DNA of 6,532 bases from Allobosea sp. (GTDB lineage Bacteria; Pseudomonadota; Alphaproteobacteria; Rhizobiales; Beijerinckiaceae): positions 1 through 6,532 of the forward strand of contig JAKFWE010000296.1 in the NCBI GenBank assembly GCA_021732895.1. Direction: 5' to 3'. Both the position numbers and the translations under genes were made by a program. Of the stretch, positions 1 through 5,603 are shown in pieces. The notes under the pieces were generated by a model. The model saw nothing but the letters and a program-made list of their open reading frames with translations, searched no databases and had not been told where the DNA came from. Numbering within the stretch: position 1 is the first letter of the stretch; each line of letters opens with the position of its first letter.

Positions 1-556
1 GCGCCAGCATGGCCGCCATCGCCCAGAGCGCGCCCCTGAACCCCAGCGCCTCCAGCAGAAGCCCGCCGAGGAAGAAGCCGACGCCCTTCATCGCGTTCTT
101 CGAGCCCGTGAACCAGGCGACCCAGCGGAACAGCCGGCCCTCGGCGTCTTCGCTGCGCGCCGCAGCCTCGGCGACCTTGATCGCCGATTTCGAGGCCGTC
201 TTGGTCAGATCCTTGGCGACGCCGCAGACCCCTTGCGCCATCACGACCCAGGCGACGGAGGCCGCCGCCGTCCACCCCGGCGACAGGCCCGAGAGCATGA
301 GGAAGCCGAGGATCTGCGTGACGAGGCCGACCGCGAGCATCCGCGTGATGCCGTAGCGCGCCGCCAGCCAGCCGCCGATCAGATTGGCGGCGACGCCCGC
401 CGCCTCGTAGAGCAGGAACAGGAAGGCCAGCGTGAAGGGCGAGTAGCCGAGCCGGAAGAAGTGCAGCAGCACGAGCATGCGCAGCGCGCCGTCGGTCAGG
501 GTGAAGCCCCAATAGGCGGCAGTGACGATGGCGTAGTTGCGCGCGCCTGCGGTCAT
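1..556 (-). CDS. arsJ: ArsJ, organoarsenical efflux MFS permease (partial, C-terminus outside window)
   Basis: The leftward frame from an ATG at 556 stays open to the window edge and gives the first 185 residues of an MFS-type membrane protein. Several blocks match what I recall of the ArsJ family: RNYAIVTAAYWGFTLTDGAL (6-25), FLFLLYEAAGV (45-55), CGVAKDLTKTASKSAIK (111-127) and LFRWVAWFTGSKNAMKGVGF (142-161). Hydrophobic stretches near 8-35, 42-66, 72-92, 96-115 and 157-185 fit transmembrane helices. ArsJ is known to export 1-arseno-3-phosphoglycerate, which then breaks down to arsenate and 3-phosphoglycerate outside the cell. The start lies 4 nt after the stop of the upstream GAPDH gene, so the two are almost certainly cotranscribed and translationally coupled. 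A GAGG stands directly before the ATG, closer than usual for a ribosome site. ArsJ proteins are about 400 residues, so roughly half is missing. Confidence 0.93.
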   Translation of the reverse strand, partial: MTAGARNYAIVTAAYWGFTLTDGALRMLVLLHFFRLGYSPFTLAFLFLLYEAAGVAANLIGGWLAARYGITRMLAVGLVTQILGFLMLSGLSPGWTAAASVAWVVMAQGVCGVAKDLTKTASKSAIKVAEAAARSEDAEGRLFRWVAWFTGSKNAMKGVGFFLGGLLLEALGFRGALWAMAAMLA

Positions 557-560
557 GGCC

Positions 561-1604
561 TCAGACGCCGACCGCTTCGAGATGGCAGGCGAGGTCGATC
601 ATGCGGCAGGCATAGCCCATCTCGTTGTCGTACCAGGCATAGACCTTGAGCAGCGTGCCGTCGGTGACCAGCGTCGAGAGGCCATCGACGATGGCCGAGC
701 GCGTGTCGCCCTGGTAGTCGATCGAGACCAGCGGGCGCGGCTCGTAGCCGAGGATGCCGGCGAGCGGGCCCTGCGCCGCCGCCTCGAACAGCGCGTTGAC
801 CTCCTGCGCGGTCGTCGCCCGCTCCAGTTCGAAGACGCAGTCGGTCAGCGAGGCGTTGAGGACGGGCGCGCGCACGGCGTGGCCGTCGAGCTTGCCCTTC
901 AGCTCTGGATAGATCAGCGCGATGGCGGTGGCGCTTCCCGTCGTCGTCGGCTGCAGCGAAAGCATGGCCGAACGCGCCCGGCGCAGATCCTTGTGGGGCG
1001 CATCGACGACGACGTTGGTGTTGGTCGGGTCGTGGATCGTGGTGATCTGGCCGTGGCGGATGCCGAGGTTCTCGTGAACCACCTTCACCACCGGGGCGAG
1101 GCAGTTCGTCGTGCAGGAAGCAGCGGTGACGATCGGATGTTTCGCCGGGTCGTAAAGCTGTTCGTTGACGCCGATGACGACGTTCAGGACGGAGGCGTCC
1201 TTCACCGGCGCGGCGACGATGACGCGCCTGGCCCCGCGCTTCAGATGGCCCTCGATCGTCGCAGGGGTGATGAACTTGCCGGTGCATTCCAGAACGAGGT
1301 CGACGCCGAGATCGCCCCACGGGATGTCGCCGGGCGCCGCCTCCGACGAGAAGCCGAAGCGGCGGTCGTCGATGCGGATCGCGTCGTCGCGCTCATGGCC
1401 GATCGCGGCGCGCCAGCGACCCTGCATGCTGTCGAATGTGAGCAGATGCGCGGTCGCCGCCGCGCCGCCCTTGATCTCGTTGAGGTGGACGACGTCGAGC
1501 CGGTTGCCGGCGCGCGGGTCGTCGCCCGGCCGATGCGCCGCGCCCAGCGCCGCCCGCAGCGCCAGCCGCCCGATCCGCCCCATGCCGTTGATGCCGACCC
1601 GCAT
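561..1604 (-). CDS. ArsJ-associated glyceraldehyde-3-phosphate dehydrogenase
   Basis: This 347-residue GAPDH has the Rossmann motif GINGMGRIGR (4-13), the catalytic-cysteine block SCTTNCLAP (nucleophile C164) and the partner histidine H191 in TTIHDPTNTN. The usual housekeeping block there is HAYTxDQ, and the DPTNTN form points to the arsenic-operon subfamily. C-terminal WYDNEMGYACR is also classic GAPDH. With arsenate in place of phosphate the enzyme makes 1-arseno-3-phosphoglycerate, the substrate of ArsJ, whose gene starts 4 nt downstream. I chose the ATG at 1604 because MRVGINGMGRIGR begins exactly at the family's N-terminus. The upstream sequence GGGAGCAAGGATC offers a ribosome site. In-frame ATGs at 1619 and 1661 would add 5 or 19 residues with no family counterpart. 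The activity on arsenate is inferred from the context and subfamily motifs, not shown directly. Confidence 0.93.
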   Translation of the reverse strand: MRVGINGMGRIGRLALRAALGAAHRPGDDPRAGNRLDVVHLNEIKGGAAATAHLLTFDSMQGRWRAAIGHERDDAIRIDDRRFGFSSEAAPGDIPWGDLGVDLVLECTGKFITPATIEGHLKRGARRVIVAAPVKDASVLNVVIGVNEQLYDPAKHPIVTAASCTTNCLAPVVKVVHENLGIRHGQITTIHDPTNTNVVVDAPHKDLRRARSAMLSLQPTTTGSATAIALIYPELKGKLDGHAVRAPVLNASLTDCVFELERATTAQEVNALFEAAAQGPLAGILGYEPRPLVSIDYQGDTRSAIVDGLSTLVTDGTLLKVYAWYDNEMGYACRMIDLACHLEAVGV

Positions 1605-1667
1605 GATCCTTGCTCCCATCCGATGAACCCGAACGCTGCATCGCCCGGCTGACCCGCTCATGTCAAC

Positions 1668-1687
1668 ATGTCGATTGACTCCGACAT
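1668..1687. promoter_or_regulatory. Candidate ArsR operator 1 (dyad)
   Basis: The core TGTCGATTGACTCCGACA (1669-1686) has perfect 5-bp arms TGTCG/CGACA around 8 nt, and the flanking A and T extend the arms to 6 bp. It covers the candidate rightward -35 TTGACT. An overlapping second dyad, GTCAA-N8-TTGAC (1662-1679), has the same geometry, so the exact protected site is uncertain. Binding by the local ArsR domain is inferred from position and symmetry. Confidence 0.5.
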
Positions 1688-1706
1688 ATTATCGCAGGCA
1701 TGATCA

Positions 1707-1724
1707 TGTCGATATCAACCGACA
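1707..1724. promoter_or_regulatory. Candidate ArsR operator 2 (dyad)
   Basis: TGTCGATATCAACCGACA repeats the arms and 8-nt spacing of operator 1, with its centre 38 bp to the right. It covers the candidate leftward -35 TTGATA at 1713-1718. Two like sites, one per promoter, would let one repressor control both arms of the divergon. Confidence 0.5.
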
Positions 1725-1739
1725 CAACGAGACAAGATC

Positions 1740-2273
1740 ATGGAAACGGCTCCCCTCAAGGTTCTCTTCATCTGCAAGGGCAACCACGCGCGCTCGCTGA
1801 TGGCGCAGGCGATCCTCGCCAGGCTCGCGCCGGGCAAGTTCGAAGGATTCAGCGCCGGCAGCCAGCCGCAGGGTGCGATCAACCCCTTCGCCGAGCGGCT
1901 GCTCGCCTCGCTCCGCCATGACCTGACGGACTTGAAACCAAAGAGCTGGCTCGGTTTCGCCGGGCCCGAGGCGCCGGAGATGGATTTCGTCTTCACCCTG
2001 TCCGAGACCGCCGCCAACGAGGCGCCCCCAGTCTGGCCGGGCGCGCCCGTCACCGCCTTGTGGACGCTGCCCGACCCCGCCGCCTTCGTCGGCGACGACG
2101 TGAGGAAGGCGCTTGCCTTCGCCGACGCCTACCGCATGCTGCACAACCGCATCTCGGTCTTTTCGAGCCTGCCGCTCGCCACGCTCCAGGGCATGGCGCT
2201 GAAGCAGCATCTCGATACGATCGGCAAGGACCAGACCCGCAGCGAGATCGCCCCGCAGGACCACGCCGCGTGA
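1740..2273 (+). CDS. Single-cysteine ArsC-like (low-molecular-weight phosphatase family) protein
   Basis: This 177-residue protein has the LMW tyrosine phosphatase/ArsC fold signature. The P-loop CKGNHARS (C12 to R18, CX5R) sits at the N-terminus, followed by FSAGSQPQ (37-44), LKPKSW (65-70) and the general-acid loop LPDP (D112). It differs from standard thioredoxin-coupled ArsC. The position of the second redox cysteine is S88 and of the third is P96 (LSETAANEAPPVWPG), and C12 is its only cysteine. The loop residues K13 and H16 are also unusual against the common CTGNSARS. It may reduce arsenate with help from glutathione/glutaredoxin, act as a phosphatase, or work with the downstream fusion. 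It is the first gene of the rightward arsenic operon and overlaps the next gene by 4 nt. The ATG at 1740 lies about 30 nt downstream of the promoter candidate and has only a weak purine-rich ribosome site. Confidence 0.85.
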   Translation: METAPLKVLFICKGNHARSLMAQAILARLAPGKFEGFSAGSQPQGAINPFAERLLASLRHDLTDLKPKSWLGFAGPEAPEMDFVFTLSETAANEAPPVWPGAPVTALWTLPDPAAFVGDDVRKALAFADAYRMLHNRISVFSSLPLATLQGMALKQHLDTIGKDQTRSEIAPQDHAA

Positions 2274-3151
2274 CGCAAAGCCTCGAATCTCCAGACGCCG
2301 TCGCCCTGCTCGCCGCGCTCGCGCAGCCGACGCGGCTGGAGATATTCCGGCTGCTGATGCGCTACCGGCCGCACGGGCTCGCCGCCGGCGACGTCGGCCG
2401 GCTGCTGGCGGTGGCGCACAACACGCTGTCCTCCCATCTGGGCGCGCTGGAGCAGGTCGGCCTGCTGGCGTCGCGGCGCGAGGGCCGGCACATCATCTTC
2501 GCGGCGCAGGCGTCTCGCGCCGACGCGCTGCTCGCCTTTCTCGGAGAGGCCTGTTGCAGCGAGCGGCCGGCCGCCTGCGGAGCCGAAGGCGCGATCCTGC
2601 CGGCGCGGCGCGAGCCGGTCTTCGCGGCCGAGCCTTTGCGCGTGCTCGTGGTCTGCACCGGCAACTCGGCCCGCTCGATCATGGCCGAAGCCGTGCTCAA
2701 CCGGGAAGGCCTCGGCCGCATCCGCGCCTTCTCCGCCGGCTCGCGCCCGCAGGAGGCGCCCCATCCGCTGGCGCTCGGCCTGCTCGGCGAGCTCGGCTAC
2801 GACGTCTCGCAGATGCGCTCCAAATCCTGGGACGAGTTTCTCGGACCGGACGCGCCGAGGCTCGACCTCGTCGTCACCGTCTGCGACGATGCCGCGGACG
2901 CGGCCTGCCCGGCCTTTCCGGGCGTTCCGATGCGCGTGCATTGGGGGCTCGACGACCCCGCCGCGGCGTCGGGTCCGCAGGCCGCGCGGCGCGCCGCCTT
3001 CCTGAAGAGCTATCGCGACCTCACGGCCCGCGTCAGCGCCTTCGTCAACCTGCCGCTCGAGGCGATGAGCCTGAGCGAACTCGCGCCGGTGCTGCAGGCG
3101 ATCGGCCGCATGGAGGGCGCGACGGAGAAGTCGCTGGCGCAGGCGGCCTGA
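2270..3151 (+). CDS. ArsR-ArsC fusion: arsenite-responsive repressor joined to arsenate reductase
   Basis: This 293-residue protein joins two domains. Residues 1 to about 103 form an ArsR/SmtB winged helix, with LAALAQPTRLEIFRLLMRY (14-32), a recognition helix around NTLSSHLGALEQVGLL (51-66) and a wing near RREGRHIIFAA. It ends in C95-C96 and C103, resembling the C-terminal As(III) site known from Acidithiobacillus ferrooxidans ArsR (C95, C96, C102). Residues from about 122 form ArsC: P-loop CTGNSARS (C129, R135), FSAGSRPQ (154-161), the redox pair C205 and C213 in TVCDDAADAACP, and HWGLDDP with D229 as likely general acid. All three ArsC cysteines are present, as in thioredoxin-coupled enzymes. 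The GTG start at 2270 overlaps the upstream stop (GTGA), follows AGGA at 2257-2260 and begins just before the ArsR helices. Longer in-frame starts would lie inside the upstream gene. Confidence 0.92.
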   Translation: MTQSLESPDAVALLAALAQPTRLEIFRLLMRYRPHGLAAGDVGRLLAVAHNTLSSHLGALEQVGLLASRREGRHIIFAAQASRADALLAFLGEACCSERPAACGAEGAILPARREPVFAAEPLRVLVVCTGNSARSIMAEAVLNREGLGRIRAFSAGSRPQEAPHPLALGLLGELGYDVSQMRSKSWDEFLGPDAPRLDLVVTVCDDAADAACPAFPGVPMRVHWGLDDPAAASGPQAARRAAFLKSYRDLTARVSAFVNLPLEAMSLSELAPVLQAIGRMEGATEKSLAQAA

Positions 3152-3182
3152 GCAAGAGCGCCGGCACGCCTGTCGTTCCGGG

Positions 3183-3206
3183 CGCGCATTCTGATCGCGC
3201 GGTTTT
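3183..3206 (+). terminator. Weak intrinsic terminator candidate after the ars operon
   Basis: A 5-bp GC hairpin, CGCGC (3183-3187) with GCGCG (3197-3201) and a 9-nt loop, is followed by GTTTT. It lies 31 bp beyond the stop of the ArsR-ArsC gene. The stem is short and the T tract brief, so this is only a candidate. The rest of the stretch from 3152 to the tRNA-Gln gene shows no convincing gene. Confidence 0.3.
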
Positions 3207-3382
3207 GAACCTCGCGAAAGACCAGAACCCCGTCAGCGGCGATCCATCACGACCCGGCTTGCGGCGCCTGGCGGAATATCCTTGCCATGATCCGCCGATC
3301 CGTGAGGACCCGAACGTGATCGAGCATCTGAAGACGCCAGTGGGGAGACGGCTCCGCGCCAGTTCAGAGACTTGGCCTGAGC

Positions 3383-3457
<75 letters not shown>

Positions 3458-3469
3458 ATGCGCCGCTGC

Positions 3470-3498
3470 CTTCTAGTGCGCGGCGTGCGCCGGCGCAA
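3470..3498 (-). promoter_or_regulatory. Candidate promoter of tRNA-Gln
   Basis: Leftward, TTGCGC (complement of 3493-3498), a 17-nt spacer and TAGAAG (complement of 3470-3475) stand 12 nt ahead of the tRNA-Gln 5' end. The match to the sigma-70 consensus is modest. Position is the main support. Confidence 0.35.
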
Positions 3499-3559
3499 CA
3501 GCGCATGGCGTCGCGAAAGGGCGGCCACGAGAATTCGAGGCCGGCCGCGCAGGCCGCAG

Positions 3560-3588
3560 TTGCACGGGCGCGCGGCGCTGGCTATAAG
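3560..3588 (+). promoter_or_regulatory. Candidate promoter of tRNA-Pro
   Basis: TTGCAC (3560-3565), a 17-nt spacer and TATAAG (3583-3588, 5 of 6 to the -10 consensus) end 16 nt before the tRNA-Pro 5' end. That distance suits a short tRNA leader. It is the best sigma-70-like pair in the tRNA interval. Confidence 0.55.
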
Positions 3589-3604
3589 CCCGCCATCAGT
3601 TGAT

Positions 3605-3681
3605 CGGAGTGTAGCGCAGTCTGGTAGCGCACTACGTTCGGGACGTAGGGGTCGCAGGTTCAAATCCTGCCACTCCGACCA
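3605..3681 (+). tRNA. tRNA-Pro (anticodon CGG)
   Basis: These 77 nt form a full cloverleaf. The acceptor stem is CGGAGTG with CACTCCG, the D arm has GCGC/GCGC and a GGTA loop, and the anticodon stem CTACG/CGTAG holds TTCGGGA with anticodon CGG at 3639-3641. The T arm has GGTTCAAATCC, and discriminator A and CCA are encoded. It reads CCG, a common proline codon in GC-rich genomes such as this one. Confidence 0.97.
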
Positions 3682-3732
3682 TTTGAACCTGGGCAGGCGC
3701 ATCCCGAGCGGCGCGGCCCGACCGAGCTCCCC

Positions 3733-3861
3733 ATGAAGCGCGCCTGCACGATCATCGCCATCCTGGGTTTCGCGGTGATCCTCGCCGGCTGCGACAAATG
3801 CGGCGATCCGGTCAAGTTCTTCCAGCCGAAGAGCTGCGGCGCCTCCAGCCCGCAGGGCTGA
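3733..3861 (+). CDS. Small cysteine-rich lipoprotein, unknown function
   Basis: An ATG at 3733 opens a 42-residue protein, MKRACTIIAILGFAVILAGC and then a short tail. The N-terminus is a typical lipoprotein signal peptide: K2 and R3, a hydrophobic core from about 6 to 17, then the lipobox LAGC. Cleavage before C20 would leave a 23-residue lipidated peptide with C20, C23 and C35, starting CDKCGDP. D at the residue after the lipidated cysteine is, by the E. coli rule, an inner-membrane retention signal, although this rule is not secure in alphaproteobacteria. I recall similar tiny LAGCDKCG proteins in Hyphomicrobiales but know no function. It begins 51 nt after tRNA-Pro and may share its transcript, and no strong ribosome site is visible. 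It was judged real because signal, lipobox and stop fit together. Confidence 0.7.
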   Translation: MKRACTIIAILGFAVILAGCDKCGDPVKFFQPKSCGASSPQG

Positions 3862-3880
3862 GCCGGCCACTCCGGACACG

Positions 3881-3908
3881 AAAAAGCCGGGGCCTCGCGA
3901 CCCCGGCT
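3881..3908 (-). terminator. Intrinsic terminator of bioY
   Basis: Read leftward, an 8-bp perfect stem AGCCGGGG/CCCCGGCT (3901-3908 with 3885-3892) and an 8-nt loop are followed by a TTTTT run (complement of 3881-3885). It lies 27 bp beyond the bioY stop. The stem may also slow rightward transcription from the lipoprotein gene, but no T tract follows on that side. Confidence 0.85.
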
Positions 3909-3935
3909 CGACCATCGACGTCGATATCCGCGGTC

Positions 3936-4562
3936 TCAGCCCCGCCGACCGAGCATCGACCAGCCGGCGCCGACGAGGCTCGCCGCCAGCGCGACCTTCA
4001 GCGCATCGCCGAGCAGGAAGGGCTGCACGCCGAACTCGAAAGCCTTCGCGAAGCCGATCCCGGTCGCGCCGCTCGCCATCTGCGCGCCGAGCGCCAGCCA
4101 GGCGCAGCCCAGGGCCAGAATCACGATTTCAGCCGCGACCAGCCCCGCGACCAGCCGCACGACCGAAGCCTGGCGCGCCGCAGCCCATCCGGCGATCGCC
4201 GCCGCGATCACGAAGCCGATCAGGAAGCCGCCGGTCGGCCCGAGCAGGTAGAGCGGACCTGCGGCGGCAGGCGGCGTGTTGGTGAAGACAGGAAGGCCGG
4301 CGAGGCCATAGCCGATGAACAGGGCGACCGTCGCGGCCCCGAGCCTCGGCCCGTAGGCCGCGCCCAGGCCGAGCACCGCCAGCGTCTGCAGGGTCATCGG
4401 CACCGGCCAGAACGGAACCTTGATCTTCGCCGCCAGCACGAGCAGCAGGCTGCCGGCCACGGCGAGCGCGATCTGCCGCAGCAGCGCGGCGCGCGGGCCG
4501 GAAACCGCCGGAAGCAGTGCGCCGGCCAGGGTCGGCGACGGGGAAGACGACATCTCGGCCAT
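3936..4562 (-). CDS. bioY: BioY, biotin transporter substrate-binding (S) component
   Basis: This 208-residue, strongly hydrophobic protein carries the BioY pattern: KIKVPFWPVPMTLQTLAVL (46-64), then GAAYGPRLG, a helix with YGLAGLPVF, the signature GPTGGFLIGF (108-117), and the C-terminal block GVQPFLLGDALKVALAA. About six hydrophobic segments fit the S-component fold. BioY binds biotin in the inner membrane and works with an ECF energizing module (BioM and BioN, or a shared EcfA/EcfT), or in some bacteria reportedly alone. Neither bioM nor bioN is next to it here. The ATG at 4562 has AGGA (complement of 4572-4575) 9 nt upstream. The gene stands alone, ends in a strong terminator and has a BioR-like box over its candidate promoter, so biotin repression is likely. 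Confidence 0.95.
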   Translation of the reverse strand: MAEMSSSPSPTLAGALLPAVSGPRAALLRQIALAVAGSLLLVLAAKIKVPFWPVPMTLQTLAVLGLGAAYGPRLGAATVALFIGYGLAGLPVFTNTPPAAAGPLYLLGPTGGFLIGFVIAAAIAGWAAARQASVVRLVAGLVAAEIVILALGCAWLALGAQMASGATGIGFAKAFEFGVQPFLLGDALKVALAASLVGAGWSMLGRRG

Positions 4563-4612
4563 GGGCGTTCATCCTGTGAAGGGACCTTGCGTCTCGCATG
4601 GCCGCTTTCCCG

Positions 4613-4641
4613 TCTATAGAAAATGCGGCAAAGCCCGACAA
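4613..4641 (-). promoter_or_regulatory. Candidate bioY promoter
   Basis: Leftward, TTGTCG (complement of 4636-4641), a 17-nt spacer and TATAGA (complement of 4613-4618) form a sigma-70-like pair about 50 bp before the bioY start. The -10 lies inside the BioR-like box. The consensus match is moderate. Confidence 0.45.
4614..4623. promoter_or_regulatory. Candidate BioR box
   Basis: CTATAGAAAA matches 8 of 10 positions of the alphaproteobacterial BioR consensus TTATAGATAA. BioR is a GntR-family regulator of biotin genes, often found ahead of bioY. The box overlaps the candidate bioY -10, as expected for a repressor site. The consensus is recalled and the match was counted by hand. Confidence 0.5.
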
Positions 4642-4681
4642 GCGCCCCGCCGCGCCGACGCCCAGGATACGACGAGCGCCC

Positions 4682-5593
4682 ATGACCGACGAGATCGCCT
4701 TCGACCGCACGCCGACGCCGCCAGGCGAGATCGCCGAGCTCACGCCGCTGGTCCGCCGCGTCATCGCCCCCAATGGCGGGCCGATGACCTTCACCGGCAC
4801 CTGCTCCTACATCGTCGGGCGCGGCGAGGTCGCGATCATCGATCCGGGGCCGGACGACACGGGCCACCGCGCCCGCCTGCTCGCGGCCGTGGCGGGCGAG
4901 CGCGTCAGCCACATCCTCGTCACGCACACCCATCGCGACCATTCGCCCGGCGCGCCGGCGCTGAAGGCCGCGACCGGGGCGCTGGTCGGCGGCTGCGCGC
5001 CGCACCGGCCAGCCCGCGATCTGGCGCTGGGCGAGATCAACCCGCTCGAAGGCGCCTCCGACCGCGACTACGCGCCGGATTTCGTGCTGGCCGATGGCGA
5101 GGCGGTCGGGGGGGCCGGCTGGCGGCTGGAGGCCGTCGCCACTCCCGGCCACACCGCCAATCACCTCGGCTTCGCGCTGGCGCAGGAGAACAGCCTGTTC
5201 TCGGGTGACCATGTCATGGCCTGGTCGACCTCCGTCATCGCCCCGCCGGACGGGTCGATGGCGGCCTACATGGCCTCGATCGAGAAACTGCGCGCCCGCG
5301 GCGAGGCGCTCTACTGGCCCGGCCATGGCGGGCCGGTGCGCGAGCCCGGGCGCTTCCTGCGCGGGCTCGTCCAGCATCGCCGGCAGCGCGAGGCGGCGAT
5401 CCTCAACCGGCTGGCCGCCGGCGACGAGACCATCGCCGCCATGGTGCCGGCGATCTACCTCGGCACGCCCACGGCGCTCCATGGCGCGGCCGGCCTGTCC
5501 GTGCTGGCGCAGCTGGAGGACCTCGTCGCGCGCGGCCTCGTCGCCTGCGACGAGGCCTTGCCGATGCTGGCGAGCCGCTACCGGCCTTCCTGA
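4682..5593 (+). CDS. Metallo-beta-lactamase-fold hydrolase, LACTB2-like, with C-terminal winged helix
   Basis: This 303-residue protein has a full MBL metal site. THTHRDH (H82, H84, D86, H87), PGHT (H157), SGD (D176) and PGHG (H215) can bind two zinc ions. After the MBL fold, about 228 to 290 reads as the small winged helix of this subfamily (HRRQREAAILNRLAAG, then LVARGLV). This layout matches LACTB2-like proteins, whose mitochondrial member is a single-strand RNA endonuclease. Bacterial members are usually annotated as MBL-fold hydrolases, and the substrate here is unknown. I placed the start at 4682 because MTDEIAFDRTPTPPGE suits the family N-terminus. An in-frame ATG at 4598 would add 28 low-complexity residues and overlap the BioR-like box. 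The ribosome site is poor (AGGA 14 nt upstream). It is divergent from bioY across 119 bp. Confidence 0.88.
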   Translation: MTDEIAFDRTPTPPGEIAELTPLVRRVIAPNGGPMTFTGTCSYIVGRGEVAIIDPGPDDTGHRARLLAAVAGERVSHILVTHTHRDHSPGAPALKAATGALVGGCAPHRPARDLALGEINPLEGASDRDYAPDFVLADGEAVGGAGWRLEAVATPGHTANHLGFALAQENSLFSGDHVMAWSTSVIAPPDGSMAAYMASIEKLRARGEALYWPGHGGPVREPGRFLRGLVQHRRQREAAILNRLAAGDETIAAMVPAIYLGTPTALHGAAGLSVLAQLEDLVARGLVACDEALPMLASRYRPS

Positions 5594-5603
5594 GCCCGCC
5601 GCC

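Larger units (their letters stand above)
1662..1739. promoter_or_regulatory. Divergent ars control region
   Basis: This AT-richer stretch lies between the leftward gapdh-arsJ pair and the rightward arsC-arsRC pair. A possible rightward promoter is TTGACT (1675-1680), 18 nt, CATGAT (1699-1704). A possible leftward promoter is TTGATA (complement of 1713-1718), 19 nt, GATAAT (complement of 1688-1693). Both spacers are longer than the ideal 17 nt, so both calls are tentative. The 9-bp word CATGTCGAT occurs twice on the plus strand, at 1667-1675 and 1705-1713. The likely controller is the ArsR domain encoded at 2270-3151. ArsR repressors classically bind dyads over the promoter and leave DNA when they bind As(III). 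Confidence 0.6.

Noticed and set aside
537..1652. Long rightward open frame (371 codons) opposite the GAPDH gene
   Set aside because: It is arginine-, aspartate- and alanine-rich with no recognisable domain and lies fully antisense to a clear GAPDH. Long shadow frames are expected at this GC content.
1605..1661. Longer GAPDH start at 1661
   Set aside because: The added residues have no family counterpart, and the start would lie next to the operator region, leaving almost no leader.
2060..2269. Upstream in-frame extension of the ArsR-ArsC fusion from an ATG at 2060
   Set aside because: The extra 70 residues are Arg-rich, lie inside the upstream gene in another frame and precede the natural ArsR N-terminus. 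The GTG at 2270 with AGGA fits better.
2129..2941. Leftward open frame of 270 codons opposite the arsC-like and fusion genes
   Set aside because: It has low-complexity composition and no family resemblance, and it is antisense to two strong CDS calls.
4394..5482. Leftward open frame of 362 codons opposite the MBL gene and running into bioY
   Set aside because: It overlaps two clear genes and has shadow-like Arg/Gly/Ala composition.
5594..5603. Terminator between the convergent MBL and dctM genes
   Set aside because: Only 10 bp separate the stops, and no hairpin with a T tract was seen there or just inside either gene.
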